The notes below the pieces were generated by a model that saw only the letters and a program-made list of their open reading frames with translations, ran no database searches and was not told where the DNA came from. The translations under genes were made by a program, and so were the position numbers. 26,275 nucleotides of DNA from W1P20-047 sp051878795 (GTDB lineage: Bacteria; Actinomycetota; Coriobacteriia; Coriobacteriales; Eggerthellaceae): contig JBJEKU010000015.1 in the NCBI GenBank assembly GCA_051878795.1, positions 1-26,275 on the forward strand, read 5' to 3'. This document shows, one piece after another, positions 15,273 to 23,248 of this stretch (position 1 is the stretch's first letter; the number at the start of each line of letters is the position of its first letter).

Positions 15273-16800
15273 TCCCAAAACCCTCTGGTTCGACCCTAAC
15301 GGCTTGGAAATCCACGATGGCGATTGCGTTATCGTATCGACCGAAAGGGGAACCGAATTCGGCTATGCAGACGATATCTGCGAGGTGTCCGAAGAAGCCG
15401 TCGCGAAGTTGAAGTGCCTGAAACCGGTACTGCGTGTGGCGACCCAGGAGGACATCGAACGCGCCGAGGAGCTGCGCCAGATGAGCAAGGATGCGCTTCC
15501 CGTGTTCAAGCGCATGGCGGCCGAATCCAATGAGGAAATGCACCCCGTCATGGTGGAATACCTCTTCGATGGGGATAAGGCCATCTTCTATTTCGAGGCC
15601 GAAGACCGTATCGACTTCCGCGAGCTGGTCCGCAAGCTTGCCGCCGAATTCCATATCCGCGTGGATATGCGCCAGATCGGCGTGCGCGACGAGGCACGGC
15701 TTGTGGGCGGTTTGGGCCACTGCGGCCAGGAACTGTGCTGCCGCAGGTTGGGCGGGGAATTCTGCCCTGTTTCCATCCGCATGGCGAAGGAGCAGGACCT
15801 TTCCCTGAATCCGCAGAAGATCTCCGGCGTCTGCGGGCGCCTGATGTGCTGCCTTCGCTACGAATACGAGGCCTACAAGGAATTCAAGTCCCGTGCGCCC
15901 AAGGTGAATGCGAAGATCCAGACCCCCAAGGGAGCGGCCAAGGTCGTCGAACTCGATGTTCCCCGTGAACGCGTCAAGGTGCGTATGGAAGAAGACGGAA
16001 AGAACGTGACCTTCCCGCTTTCCGCAATGGATGAAGCCCCCGAAGGTGCGACCAGGCCCAACAGCATCGGCGAGGACTTCCTGCAATACTACGATCCCGA
16101 TCCCTTCGAGGGCGTTATCACGGGCCTGTTCGACACCTCTGCGTTTACGAGGGACGATAAGCTGGCAACTCCCGAAGCCCGCCGCAGTGCCCCCGTCAAG
16201 CAGGAAGCGCAGGAGCTCGAGCAGAAAGCAGGGGGCCGTAGGGTGCGCCGTCGCCGCTCCAAGCGCATCGAGACCTCGTCCCAGGCTGTCGGCAGCGCGC
16301 AGGAAAAGCGTTCCGGGCAGGCTTCGGGTGCCGCATCCCCGTCCCAGGGTCAGGCTGCCAACCCCAAAAGGTCAGGGCAGAAGCGTCCCGACCGCGCCAA
16401 GCAGCCTTCCGCGAAGGCATCTGCGGCCAGGGAAGCCACGATGGCGAAGATCAACGAGGGCAGCAGGTCCGTCGCAGCCGGCCAAGAAGGCCAGCGCGCA
16501 GGCGCCCGGCGCCGCCGTGCTCCGCGCAGGGTGAGCAACGACATCGCCATCGAGCAGGCCCAATCCGCGGCGAAGAGCAAGCAGCGCAAGGAAAAGGTCA
16601 GCAACCAGAAGGCGCAGATCCAGCGCAAGCGTGCGGCTGTCCGTCCCGGCCAGAAGTCGAGCGGCCTGCAGGCGACCCGTCCCGATGCGGTTTCCGCAAA
16701 GCCCCCCAAGAACCTCGATAAGCAGCCGCCCGCGCAGCATCAGCACCGCCGGACGCGCCGTCGCAGCCATAAGACAGGAGGAAATGGCAATGGATCCTGA
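15238..16800 (+). CDS. ricT: PSP1-domain protein, RicT/YaaT-like, with long basic tail
   Basis: A 520-aa protein. Residues 1-280 or so match the RicT (YaaT) family: MAKEQDLSLNPQKISGVCGR with RLMCCLRYEYEAYKEF, preceded by GLGHCGQELCCRRLGGEFC. These cysteines are the likely Fe-S ligands known for the Bacillus RicAFT complex, which influences mRNA processing by RNase Y. About residues 310-520 form a low-complexity tail rich in Arg, Lys, Ser, Ala and Gln with repeated RRRR-type runs (GARRRRAPRR, HQHRRTRRRS). This tail is not part of the usual family length (about 275 aa) and looks like a disordered nucleic-acid-binding extension. The ATG at 15238 follows AGAGAGG; it lies inside the holB end. The family call is firm; the Ric function here is inferred, as no RicA/RicF partner is in the window. 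Confidence 0.9.
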   Translation: MVRIAPVTLQNNPKTLWFDPNGLEIHDGDCVIVSTERGTEFGYADDICEVSEEAVAKLKCLKPVLRVATQEDIERAEELRQMSKDALPVFKRMAAESNEEMHPVMVEYLFDGDKAIFYFEAEDRIDFRELVRKLAAEFHIRVDMRQIGVRDEARLVGGLGHCGQELCCRRLGGEFCPVSIRMAKEQDLSLNPQKISGVCGRLMCCLRYEYEAYKEFKSRAPKVNAKIQTPKGAAKVVELDVPRERVKVRMEEDGKNVTFPLSAMDEAPEGATRPNSIGEDFLQYYDPDPFEGVITGLFDTSAFTRDDKLATPEARRSAPVKQEAQELEQKAGGRRVRRRRSKRIETSSQAVGSAQEKRSGQASGAASPSQGQAANPKRSGQKRPDRAKQPSAKASAAREATMAKINEGSRSVAAGQEGQRAGARRRRAPRRVSNDIAIEQAQSAAKSKQRKEKVSNQKAQIQRKRAAVRPGQKSSGLQATRPDAVSAKPPKNLDKQPPAQHQHRRTRRRSHKTGGNGNGS

Positions 16801-18244
16801 TTTCGCGCTTCTCACCGACCTGTACCAGCTCACCATGGCGCAGGGTTATTGGAAGACCGGCCTTTCCGAAGACCAGGCCTGCTTCCATATGTACTTCCGT
16901 GAAAATCCTTTCAGCGGCGGGTATTCCATCGCATGCGGTTTGGCCCAGCTGGCAGAACTGGTCGATAGCTTCTGCTTTTCGGCTGAGGATTGCGAATACC
17001 TGGCGGGCCTGAAGGCGCCGGGCGGCGGTGCGCTGTTCGAGCCCGAATTCCTGGAATGGTTGGCCGAATTGCGCCTGAGCGTGGACATCGATGCGGTCCA
17101 CGAGGGCACGGTGGTGTTCCCCAACGAGCCCCTGGTGCGCGTTACCGGTCCTATCATGCAGTGCCAGCTTCTGGAAACCGCGCTTCTGAACTGCGTGAAC
17201 TTCGAAACCCTTATCGCCACCAAGGCGGCACGCGTGTGCCTGGCGGCCGAAAGCCCCGTCGCCGAATTCGGCCTGCGCCGCGCCCAGGGATATGCTGGCG
17301 GCGTCTGGGCCAGCCGTGCCGCGGTTGTGGGCGGCTGCTCTTCTACCAGCAACGTGCTTGCAGGCAAGATGTTCGGCTTGCCCGTTTCCGGGACGCATGC
17401 CCATTCCTGGGTCATGGCATTCGAAAGCGAGCTCGAGGCATTCAGGGCCTATGCCCAGGCCTTCCCGAACAACTGCATCCTGCTGATAGACACCTACGAT
17501 GTGCGCCAAGGTTTGGAAAACGCCATCACCGTGGGCTTGGAGATGAAGCAGCGCGGCGAGCGCCTCATCGGCGTGCGCATCGATTCGGGAGACCTTTCCT
17601 GGCTGGCGAAGATGTGCAGGGAGCGATTGGATGAAGCCGGTCTGACTGATTGCGGTGTGGTGCTTTCCAACGATCTGGACGAATACACCATCAGCTCGAT
17701 CCGTCAAGAAGGCGCCCAGGTGATGTCCTGGGGCGTGGGTACCAAGCTGGCCACGGCCTACGATCAGCCCACCTTGGGCGGCGTGTACAAGCTTTCCGCT
17801 ACGCGGGAAGGCGAGGGCGCGCCCTGGGTGGACCGTATCAAGATAGCGGAGAATTCGTCGAAGCTCACGTTCCCGGGCGTGTTGGGCATCCGCCGTTACT
17901 ACCACGAAGACGGATTCATCGCAGGCGATATGGTCTATGACGTGAACGCCCCCATCAACGGAGAGGAGCGCATCGTCGATCCTATGGATCAGCTGCGTCA
18001 GAAGGTTCTTTCCGGGAAGCGCTTCGAGGAGCTGCTGCATCCTTTGGCCCGTAATGGGAAGTCGGTGCTCGAGCCCTGTTATCGCGATGCCCTTGCAGCC
18101 GCCGAGCGTGTACGCCAGGGTTTGGAGAACGTGCACGAGACCCAGAAGCGAATGCTCAATCCGCACAGCTACCCTGTCGGCCTGGAGTGCGGGCTCGCCC
18201 ACCGCAGGCTCGACCTGGTGGCTTCTCGACGTGATATCAAATAG
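16790..18244 (+). CDS. pncB: Nicotinate phosphoribosyltransferase
   Basis: A 484-aa enzyme of NAD salvage that joins nicotinate to PRPP with ATP hydrolysis to form nicotinate mononucleotide (EC 6.3.4.21). It begins FALLTDLYQLTMAQGYW, the standard opening. The family motif SGTHAHSWVMAF is present; its H203 is the likely phosphorylated histidine. Further blocks are LLIDTYDVRQG, RLIGVRIDSGDL, VLSNDLDEYTI and WGVGTKLATAYDQP, all typical phosphoribosyl-binding regions. Length is normal for the Gram-positive group. Two ATGs (16784, 16790) compete; 16790 is chosen because AGGAGG is seven bases before it. It overlaps the end of ricT by 11 bases, implying translational coupling. Confidence 0.95.
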   Translation: MDPDFALLTDLYQLTMAQGYWKTGLSEDQACFHMYFRENPFSGGYSIACGLAQLAELVDSFCFSAEDCEYLAGLKAPGGGALFEPEFLEWLAELRLSVDIDAVHEGTVVFPNEPLVRVTGPIMQCQLLETALLNCVNFETLIATKAARVCLAAESPVAEFGLRRAQGYAGGVWASRAAVVGGCSSTSNVLAGKMFGLPVSGTHAHSWVMAFESELEAFRAYAQAFPNNCILLIDTYDVRQGLENAITVGLEMKQRGERLIGVRIDSGDLSWLAKMCRERLDEAGLTDCGVVLSNDLDEYTISSIRQEGAQVMSWGVGTKLATAYDQPTLGGVYKLSATREGEGAPWVDRIKIAENSSKLTFPGVLGIRRYYHEDGFIAGDMVYDVNAPINGEERIVDPMDQLRQKVLSGKRFEELLHPLARNGKSVLEPCYRDALAAAERVRQGLENVHETQKRMLNPHSYPVGLECGLAHRRLDLVASRRDIK

Positions 18245-18258
18245 GAAGGAAATCCCCG

Positions 18259-19191
18259 ATGGAAGCAAAATGCAATCTGATCTTGGATTCCTGCTGCGAC
18301 CTGCCGTACCAGCTTCTGGACCGGCCAGGTGTGGAAGTCCTCAAATTCCCCTACATCCAAGAAGGCGTGGAATACATCGACGATATGTATGTCGAAACCA
18401 CCCCTAAGCAGTTCTTCGCGATGATGCGCGACAAGAAGTCGGGCTATCCTTCCACCGCGCAGATTCCCCTGCCTGTGATCGAGGATGCCTTCCGCCGTGC
18501 CCTGGAATCCGGGATTCCCACAGTGTATCTGGGCTTTTCCAGCGGTCTTTCCGGAACCTTCGAAACCTGCAGGATGCTGGCGGAAAACCTTTCGGCGGAG
18601 TATCCCCAAGGAGATCTGCATGTGGTGGATACGAAGCTTGCGAGCATCGCCGAGGGCCTGCTGGTCTACGAGGCACTGAACCAGCGCGAGAAGGGCTTGA
18701 CCGCCACCGAGATGGTGGAATGGGTGAAGGAAGCCCGCTTCTTCGTAAACGCCCAGTTCATGGTGGACGATCTATCCGCGCTGGAGCGCGGCGGACGTAT
18801 TCCCGGCAATGTTGCGAAGGCGGGTGCGGTGCTCGACGTGAAGCCCATGCTCGGTTTCGACCTGGATGGCAAGCTTGCTTTGACCGGTGTGGTGAGGGGC
18901 CGTAAGAAGGGCATCAAGCAGCTTATCTCCTTCTATTCCAAGAACCATGACACCAATCATCCCGTCCATCAGGTGATTACCGCGAATGCCGATTGCCCGA
19001 GGGATGCCGAACGGCTCTGCGATGGGTTGAAGAAGGACGATGAGAGCGTATTCGTGCTGCAGTCCAGCGTCGGCCCGGTTATCGGCAGCCATGTCGGTCC
19101 CGATATGCTGGCCGTGGTCTTCTGGGGCCACGATCGCCGCAACGAGATCTCGGTTGCCGATCGCATTGCACGGAAAGTGAGGGGTGAATAA
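18259..19191 (+). CDS. DegV-family fatty-acid-binding protein
   Basis: A 310-aa cytoplasmic protein of the DegV (FakB-like) family. Members bind a fatty acid and some deliver it to the FakA kinase for phosphorylation. It opens NLILDSCCDLPYQLL, where family members have the DSxxDLP signature. The lipid-head-group motif is seen as FSSGLSGTFETC at about 94-105. DLSALERGGRIPGNVAKAG is the other strong hallmark, followed by KPMLGFDLDGKL. No FakA partner is in this window, so the use of the bound lipid is unknown. The ATG at 18259 follows AGGAAGGAAAT, 14 bases after pncB. The oleate hydratase far upstream also handles unsaturated fatty acids, but no direct link can be shown. Confidence 0.93.
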   Translation: MEAKCNLILDSCCDLPYQLLDRPGVEVLKFPYIQEGVEYIDDMYVETTPKQFFAMMRDKKSGYPSTAQIPLPVIEDAFRRALESGIPTVYLGFSSGLSGTFETCRMLAENLSAEYPQGDLHVVDTKLASIAEGLLVYEALNQREKGLTATEMVEWVKEARFFVNAQFMVDDLSALERGGRIPGNVAKAGAVLDVKPMLGFDLDGKLALTGVVRGRKKGIKQLISFYSKNHDTNHPVHQVITANADCPRDAERLCDGLKKDDESVFVLQSSVGPVIGSHVGPDMLAVVFWGHDRRNEISVADRIARKVRGE

Positions 19192-19195
19192 GAAT

Positions 19196-20320
19196 ATGTC
19201 CGAATCCTTTGTGTTCATCGGAAACTCCGAAGGCTGCGTGCCTTTGGCAACCAGCTTGATGCAGGCAGGTTACCGGAATGCGGAAAGCTTGGAAGAAGCG
19301 GATGTTCTGTTCGTATACTGCATCGGGCAGAGCATCCACGAAGATACCTTCTTCGAAGAAGAGGGCATATTGGCCGTTGCCGGCGAAGGCAGGTTGATCA
19401 TCGACCTGAGCCCCGCTACCCCCAACCTGGCGAAGGAGATCTTCGCTATGTCCATCTTGAGCGGTATCGACTACGTAGAGGCGCCGGTTTCCCTGGTGGA
19501 CATCGCTGACGAGCATGGATATGCCTATGCGGGCAATGTGGTGTTCCGAGTCGCGGGCGAAACCGATCCCTGCGACAAGGCGCAGGCTATCCTGGAGCGT
19601 ATTTCCCAGCAGGTGATCCGTTGCGGGGGGGCCGGGTGCGCCCAAATGGCCAAGTGCGCGGAATCTGTTTGCCTCGGTGCCAAGGTAGCGGGCATCGCCG
19701 AGGCTCAGATGCTGGTGAATGCGATGAACAGCATGCCCGATAAGCCCCAGGCCTCCATCGCGCAGGCTCCCTATGGCCTGGTTGCCGACGGTATGGATGC
19801 GTTTTCGGAGGCGGTTTTCCAAGGCGCCTTCAAGGCCGCTTCGGGCTACACTCTGGAAACCTTCCTTGCCGAAATCACCGCAGCGCAGCTTGCCGCAGAG
19901 GACTTGAACCTTCCCCTGCCCATGTCCCAATCCGTCCAGTGCATTGCAGATCTGGTCGCGCGTGCCGGCGGTGCCGGCCTTTCCGCGGCGGCGGTAGCTC
20001 TGGTGTATGCCGAAACCGAAACCGCGCTGGACTATGGGGTGGATTGGATCCGCTTGGATACCGGCTCGAACGGACTTGATGATGAGGACGAATGCGAATG
20101 CGGTGGCCATGATCACGCGTGCGGCTGCGGGCATCACGACGACGAAGAGGAGCCTTGGGAAGAAGGCGGGGAAGCAGGAGGCCTTGGTTTCGACGACGGC
20201 TTCCATTTGGACTTCGATGGGGTAGATGCCTTCGATGCCATGTCCTTCGGCGAAAGCCCTTATCCCGAAGATCCTGCGAATCCCTTCCGAGGGTACGGAA
20301 ATGACTGGTCTTCCAACTAG
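19196..20320 (+). CDS. Dehydrogenase-like NAD(P)-binding protein with acidic Cys/His tail
   Basis: A 374-aa protein. Residues 1-290 resemble the beta-hydroxyacid dehydrogenase group (3-hydroxyisobutyrate dehydrogenase-like): IIDLSPATP at 68-75, DYVEAPVSL at 92-100, and GGAGCAQMAKCAES at 144-157 with the catalytic-position lysine K153. The Rossmann turn is altered to IGNSEGC, so cofactor binding is doubtful. The family substrate motif GGxxGA after the APVS block is also missing (replaced by VDIADEHGYAYAG). From residue 295 a different tail begins: DDEDECECGGHDHACGCGHH, then acidic and glycine/phenylalanine-rich sequence to the end. C300, C302, C309, C311 and five His (305, 307, 313, 314, and later 337) could bind metal. 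The ATG at 19196 has GAGGGGTGA nine bases before; a GTG at 19184 is less likely. It overlaps the next gene by 20 bases. Confidence 0.85.
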   Translation: MSESFVFIGNSEGCVPLATSLMQAGYRNAESLEEADVLFVYCIGQSIHEDTFFEEEGILAVAGEGRLIIDLSPATPNLAKEIFAMSILSGIDYVEAPVSLVDIADEHGYAYAGNVVFRVAGETDPCDKAQAILERISQQVIRCGGAGCAQMAKCAESVCLGAKVAGIAEAQMLVNAMNSMPDKPQASIAQAPYGLVADGMDAFSEAVFQGAFKAASGYTLETFLAEITAAQLAAEDLNLPLPMSQSVQCIADLVARAGGAGLSAAAVALVYAETETALDYGVDWIRLDTGSNGLDDEDECECGGHDHACGCGHHDDEEEPWEEGGEAGGLGFDDGFHLDFDGVDAFDAMSFGESPYPEDPANPFRGYGNDWSSN

Positions 20321-21227
20321 GTGCCGACTGTGCCCGCGTGCGTGCGGGGCGGACAGGGCATCGGGCGAGCGTGGAATGTGCGGTGCAGACGATACCCTGC
20401 GTATCGCGCGTGCCGCCCTGCATGAATGGGAAGAGCCCCCCATCAGCGTTGGCGCCGGCAGCGGTGCGGTGTTCTTCAGCAACTGCCCCATGCGCTGCAT
20501 CTTTTGCCAGAATGCCGAAATCGCCTGCGGTGCCCATGGCACGCAGGTACCGCCCGAAAGGCTGCCCGGGATCTACCGCGAGCTGCACGACCAGGGTGCG
20601 GCCAATATCAATCTGGTCACGCCTACGCACTACCTGCCCTTCGTGGCGGATTCGATCAGACAGGTCAAGCGAGAAGGTTTCGACCTGCCGTTCATCTGCA
20701 ATACTTCGGGCTACGAGACCGTGGAGACCATCCGGGAGCTCGATGGCCTGGTGGATATATACCTCACGGACTTCAAGTACTGGCGTGCAGGCGAAAGCGA
20801 TGCGGCATTCAAGTACTCCCGTGCTGCCGATTACTTCCAAGTGGCGGATGCAGCCTTGAAGGCTATGCTGGAAAGCGTCGGCCCTCCGCGTTTCGATAGC
20901 TGGCATGGGGAAGAGAGGCTGGTTTCCGGTGTTGTGGTGCGCCACTTGATCCTACCCGGCAGATTGCAGGACTCCAAGCGCCTGATTTCCTACCTGTGGG
21001 GAGAATACGGCGACAGCATCCTGTACAGCGTCATGAACCAGTACACACCATTGCGCACGTTCGACCAGGCGCCGGAACTGAATAGCCGCGTAGACGATGC
21101 GGAATACGAACAGCTATTGGATTGCATGGACGCCCTGGGGATGGCCGACTACTTCTGGCAGGAAGGTGGTGCCGCTGAAGAGAGCTTCATCCCGGCCTTC
21201 GATTCGACAGGGGTCCTGTCTGGGTAA
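20301..21227 (+). CDS. Radical SAM protein, PflX-like activase family
   Basis: A 308-aa radical SAM enzyme. The [4Fe-4S] motif CxxxCxxC is at C62, C66 and C69 (FFSNCPMRCIFCQN). The N-terminal cysteines (C8, C11, C15, C27 in CRLCPRACGADR and GERGMCGA) and the motif EEPPISVGAGSGAVFFS match the PflX-type proteins, relatives of pyruvate formate-lyase activating enzymes. Downstream blocks INLVTPTHYLP, ICNTSGYE and YLTDFKYW follow the same family. The glycyl-radical or other target is unknown; many members have no demonstrated substrate. The ATG at 20301 follows GAGGG and overlaps the dehydrogenase-like gene by 20 bases. It is the last gene of the run before the terminator at 21392. Confidence 0.92.
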   Translation: MTGLPTRCRLCPRACGADRASGERGMCGADDTLRIARAALHEWEEPPISVGAGSGAVFFSNCPMRCIFCQNAEIACGAHGTQVPPERLPGIYRELHDQGAANINLVTPTHYLPFVADSIRQVKREGFDLPFICNTSGYETVETIRELDGLVDIYLTDFKYWRAGESDAAFKYSRAADYFQVADAALKAMLESVGPPRFDSWHGEERLVSGVVVRHLILPGRLQDSKRLISYLWGEYGDSILYSVMNQYTPLRTFDQAPELNSRVDDAEYEQLLDCMDALGMADYFWQEGGAAEESFIPAFDSTGVLSG

Positions 21228-21391
21228 GATTTCCTTCCCGAACGATCCCAGCCGCAAGCGGCCGGAATCGTGCGCTGCGGTTTCGGGATAGGCGCCGGGG
21301 CGCGTGCCGATCGGTCTGGATTGCGGGATGCCCGGACTGCACTGCTTTCCTGCCGTAATGCATCGAAGGGTTTTTTCCAGTTGATGAAAAC

Positions 21392-21420
21392 AACGGGAGC
21401 GGGGTGAATCCGCTCCCGTT
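21392..21420 (+). terminator. Strong Rho-independent terminator closing the tmk-to-radical-SAM run
   Basis: An 11-bp perfect stem, AACGGGAGCGG with CCGCTCCCGTT, holds a 7-nt loop (GGTGAAT) and runs into TTTCTGTCC. AAAAC on the other side means it could also act leftward. Confidence 0.85.
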
Positions 21421-21495
21421 TCTGTCCTGCCGTTTTTCAATATCGAGAATTGTTCGTCTGATGCTTTCGATTTTGGCACGACGGTTGCCTGAATA

Positions 21496-21512
21496 ACCAA
21501 GCACTGCTTGGT
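21496..21512. promoter_or_regulatory. 17-nt palindrome upstream of the cyclotransferase-like gene
   Basis: ACCAAGCA and TGCTTGGT flank one central C, a perfect 8-bp dyad 81 bases before the next start codon. The size and placement suit a dimeric repressor or activator site, or a small RNA hairpin. No regulator can be assigned. Confidence 0.4.
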
Positions 21513-21592
21513 CGAGTGTTATCGCGGAAGGGAGCAGAATACCTGTCATCGAAGCCGCAAGGCAAAACTCCCGACCGAAAGGAATGGTAATC

Positions 21593-23146
21593 ATGGCACT
21601 GGAACTGAAGCGCGATCTGATGATTGAAAGCCCCTATTGCGAAGGCGAGATGCGCCCCGACCTTCGCGCGATGGACGAGCAGATGGAACAGCTCATTCGC
21701 TTCCGCGACGAGGGGGCGATGAATGACTCCGATTGGAAGCAATCCCTCCAGGACATCCTGGACTTCCAGCGCGAAGATGGCAGCTTCTCCTTCGTGAGCG
21801 ACTATCGAATTCCCAGCGATGCACGTGTCGAGTATCTGTATCGGCCCAGCTATGCTTGCTGCCAGGCGCTGATGCGCACCCTTTTGAAGGATGGGGCGCT
21901 TAAGGATGGATGCGTTGCCCAGGTGAAGGAAGCCCTCGACCGCGGCCTGGCATTCTGCTGCACCCGAAAGCTCGCAGGCCATGGGTATGATTCCCTGGCT
22001 CAGCAGATAGAGGATGCCATCCTGTTTGCGGAATGCGGTGCCCAGGCCATCCGGTACGTCTATCCCGACATCGCACCGCAGTTCTTCCAGCTCCTTGACG
22101 AAATCGGGGAAGGGTATGCGCGTCGCATTCGCAACTGCCAGTTGTTCGGTGACTGGGGCGAGAACCTTGCCCTCCCCTTGATGCAAGCTGCCGAAGCGCT
22201 TGGCTTCGAGCAGAAGGCGCTTGTTTTCGTGTACGGCACCCTTATGACCGGCATGTCCAACGAGCACTATCTTACCCATGCGCCTTATGCGGGCGAGGCG
22301 AGGGTTCAGGACTATACCCTCTACGACCTGGGATCTTTCCCGGGAATCAAGCCTTCCGACGTGAATAGCTGCGAGTGCGAAGTCCAGGGCGAGATCCGCA
22401 TGGTCGACGACTCCACGCTGGAAGCATTGAACCGCTTGGAGGGCGAAGGTTCCCTCTACCGCCTCACCAAGGTGACTGCGATAGTGAACGGCTTCCCTCT
22501 TCCCGTCTTGACCTACGTATACTGTCATGATGTCGACGTGGATTCCGAGATTCCTGTGCGTCTTCAGCCATATAACAGGTATGCGCAGCAACGTGGGAAT
22601 CTGGTCTGGTACGTTGCATATGGGCAGGATATGCTCTTCGAGCACTTCATGACCGTTCTGCGCGGAGGGCGCTGCGATATCTCCGGGTTCGAATCCGAGG
22701 GCTGCACCGACAAGAACGCTCCTTTGATGAGCTCGCGTATTCGTTTGGATTACGGTTTGCACGTAGGTGAATGCAACCGTCTGTTCCTGAGGCTGGATAA
22801 GGACGGTTTCGCTTTTGCCCGCGCGTATCTGGTTACCCGCGAACAGTACAATCAGATTCGCGATGTCATGGGCACCGGTGAGGACGATTATTGCGACGAG
22901 GTCGAGCTGGGCATGTGGGGAGGAATCCCCTTGCTGGCAGTTACCAACGAAGCCTCGTATCGGCCCGTGCGCATCGACTATGGCAAGGATGTGGATACGA
23001 GCGACTGGGATGAGGAAGACCTCTTCGAAGAGCCGAGCGGGTATCTTGATATGGAATACTTCGATGCCTTTTCCGCGGGCCTGAGGGAGGCTTGGTTCCT
23101 GGTTCCCGAAAACCAGCTTGAAGCCTATGCCGATGGGTATTGCTAA
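21593..23146 (+). CDS. Three-part protein with gamma-glutamylcyclotransferase-like domains
   Basis: A 517-aa soluble protein. Residues 1-205 are mostly helical and include ILDFQREDGSFSFVSDY, which recalls the QxxDGSF turn of alpha-toroid (terpenoid cyclase-like) folds. Residues 210-315 form a gamma-glutamylcyclotransferase/AIG2-type domain: VFVYGTLMTGMSNEHYL, DYTLYDLGSFPGI, and LNRLEGEGSLYR with the acidic residue at the usual catalytic place. Residues 338-460 look like a second, divergent member: VWYVAYGQDMLFEHFMTVL (family YxAYGSNM pattern with Q for S), then GCTDKNAP and a DYGLHV strand. The C-terminal tail is acidic (DTSDWDEEDLFEEPSG). The ATG at 21593 is chosen over 21584 since GAAAGGA is nine bases from it. 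The reaction is unproven; possible substrates are gamma-glutamyl peptides or amines. Confidence 0.82.
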   Translation: MALELKRDLMIESPYCEGEMRPDLRAMDEQMEQLIRFRDEGAMNDSDWKQSLQDILDFQREDGSFSFVSDYRIPSDARVEYLYRPSYACCQALMRTLLKDGALKDGCVAQVKEALDRGLAFCCTRKLAGHGYDSLAQQIEDAILFAECGAQAIRYVYPDIAPQFFQLLDEIGEGYARRIRNCQLFGDWGENLALPLMQAAEALGFEQKALVFVYGTLMTGMSNEHYLTHAPYAGEARVQDYTLYDLGSFPGIKPSDVNSCECEVQGEIRMVDDSTLEALNRLEGEGSLYRLTKVTAIVNGFPLPVLTYVYCHDVDVDSEIPVRLQPYNRYAQQRGNLVWYVAYGQDMLFEHFMTVLRGGRCDISGFESEGCTDKNAPLMSSRIRLDYGLHVGECNRLFLRLDKDGFAFARAYLVTREQYNQIRDVMGTGEDDYCDEVELGMWGGIPLLAVTNEASYRPVRIDYGKDVDTSDWDEEDLFEEPSGYLDMEYFDAFSAGLREAWFLVPENQLEAYADGYC

Positions 23147-23196
23147 CCGGCATGTATGCGACGGGTGCATGCCCTGGCTGTTGAAATGCGCATCCT

Positions 23197-23220
23197 ACCG
23201 GGGCGGCATGCCGCCCCGGT
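23197..23220 (+). terminator. 24-nt perfect palindrome acting as terminator
   Basis: ACCGGGGCGGCA with TGCCGCCCCGGT is an exact 24-base palindrome that folds to a 10-bp stem with a CATG loop and ends in TTTT. It lies 51 bases after the cyclotransferase-like gene and before the ribosome site of the next gene. Confidence 0.8.
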
Positions 23221-23248
23221 TTTCAACTGGAAGGGAACGGTGGGGCTT

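Larger units (their letters stand above)
21228..21592. other. Intergenic region with terminator and palindrome
   Basis: No gene is seen in these 365 bases. The left part holds nothing recognisable. The middle holds a strong terminator (listed separately) and the right part a 17-nt palindrome and the leader of the next gene. No convincing -35/-10 pair was found, although AT-richer sequence around 21440-21500 is the likely promoter zone. Confidence 0.5.

Noticed and set aside
16598..18268. A 556-codon leftward frame antisense to pncB
   Set aside because: The rightward frame encodes a well-conserved enzyme; the antisense frame has no family features.
20226..20300. Longer start for the radical SAM gene
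   Set aside because: The extra 25 residues overlap deep into the upstream gene and lack family similarity; ATG at 20301 has GAGGG upstream and yields the expected N terminus.
19079..20542. A 487-codon leftward frame antisense to the dehydrogenase-like and radical SAM genes
   Set aside because: It spans the overlap of two genuine genes and has no motif.
22688..22699. GGTTCGAATCC, identical to a tRNA T-arm
   Set aside because: It lies within the cyclotransferase-like coding sequence, and no acceptor or anticodon stems can be built around it.
21437..23170. A 577-codon leftward frame antisense to the cyclotransferase-like gene
   Set aside because: It is longer than the real gene but lacks recognisable domains and a ribosome site, and the rightward frame has clear family motifs.
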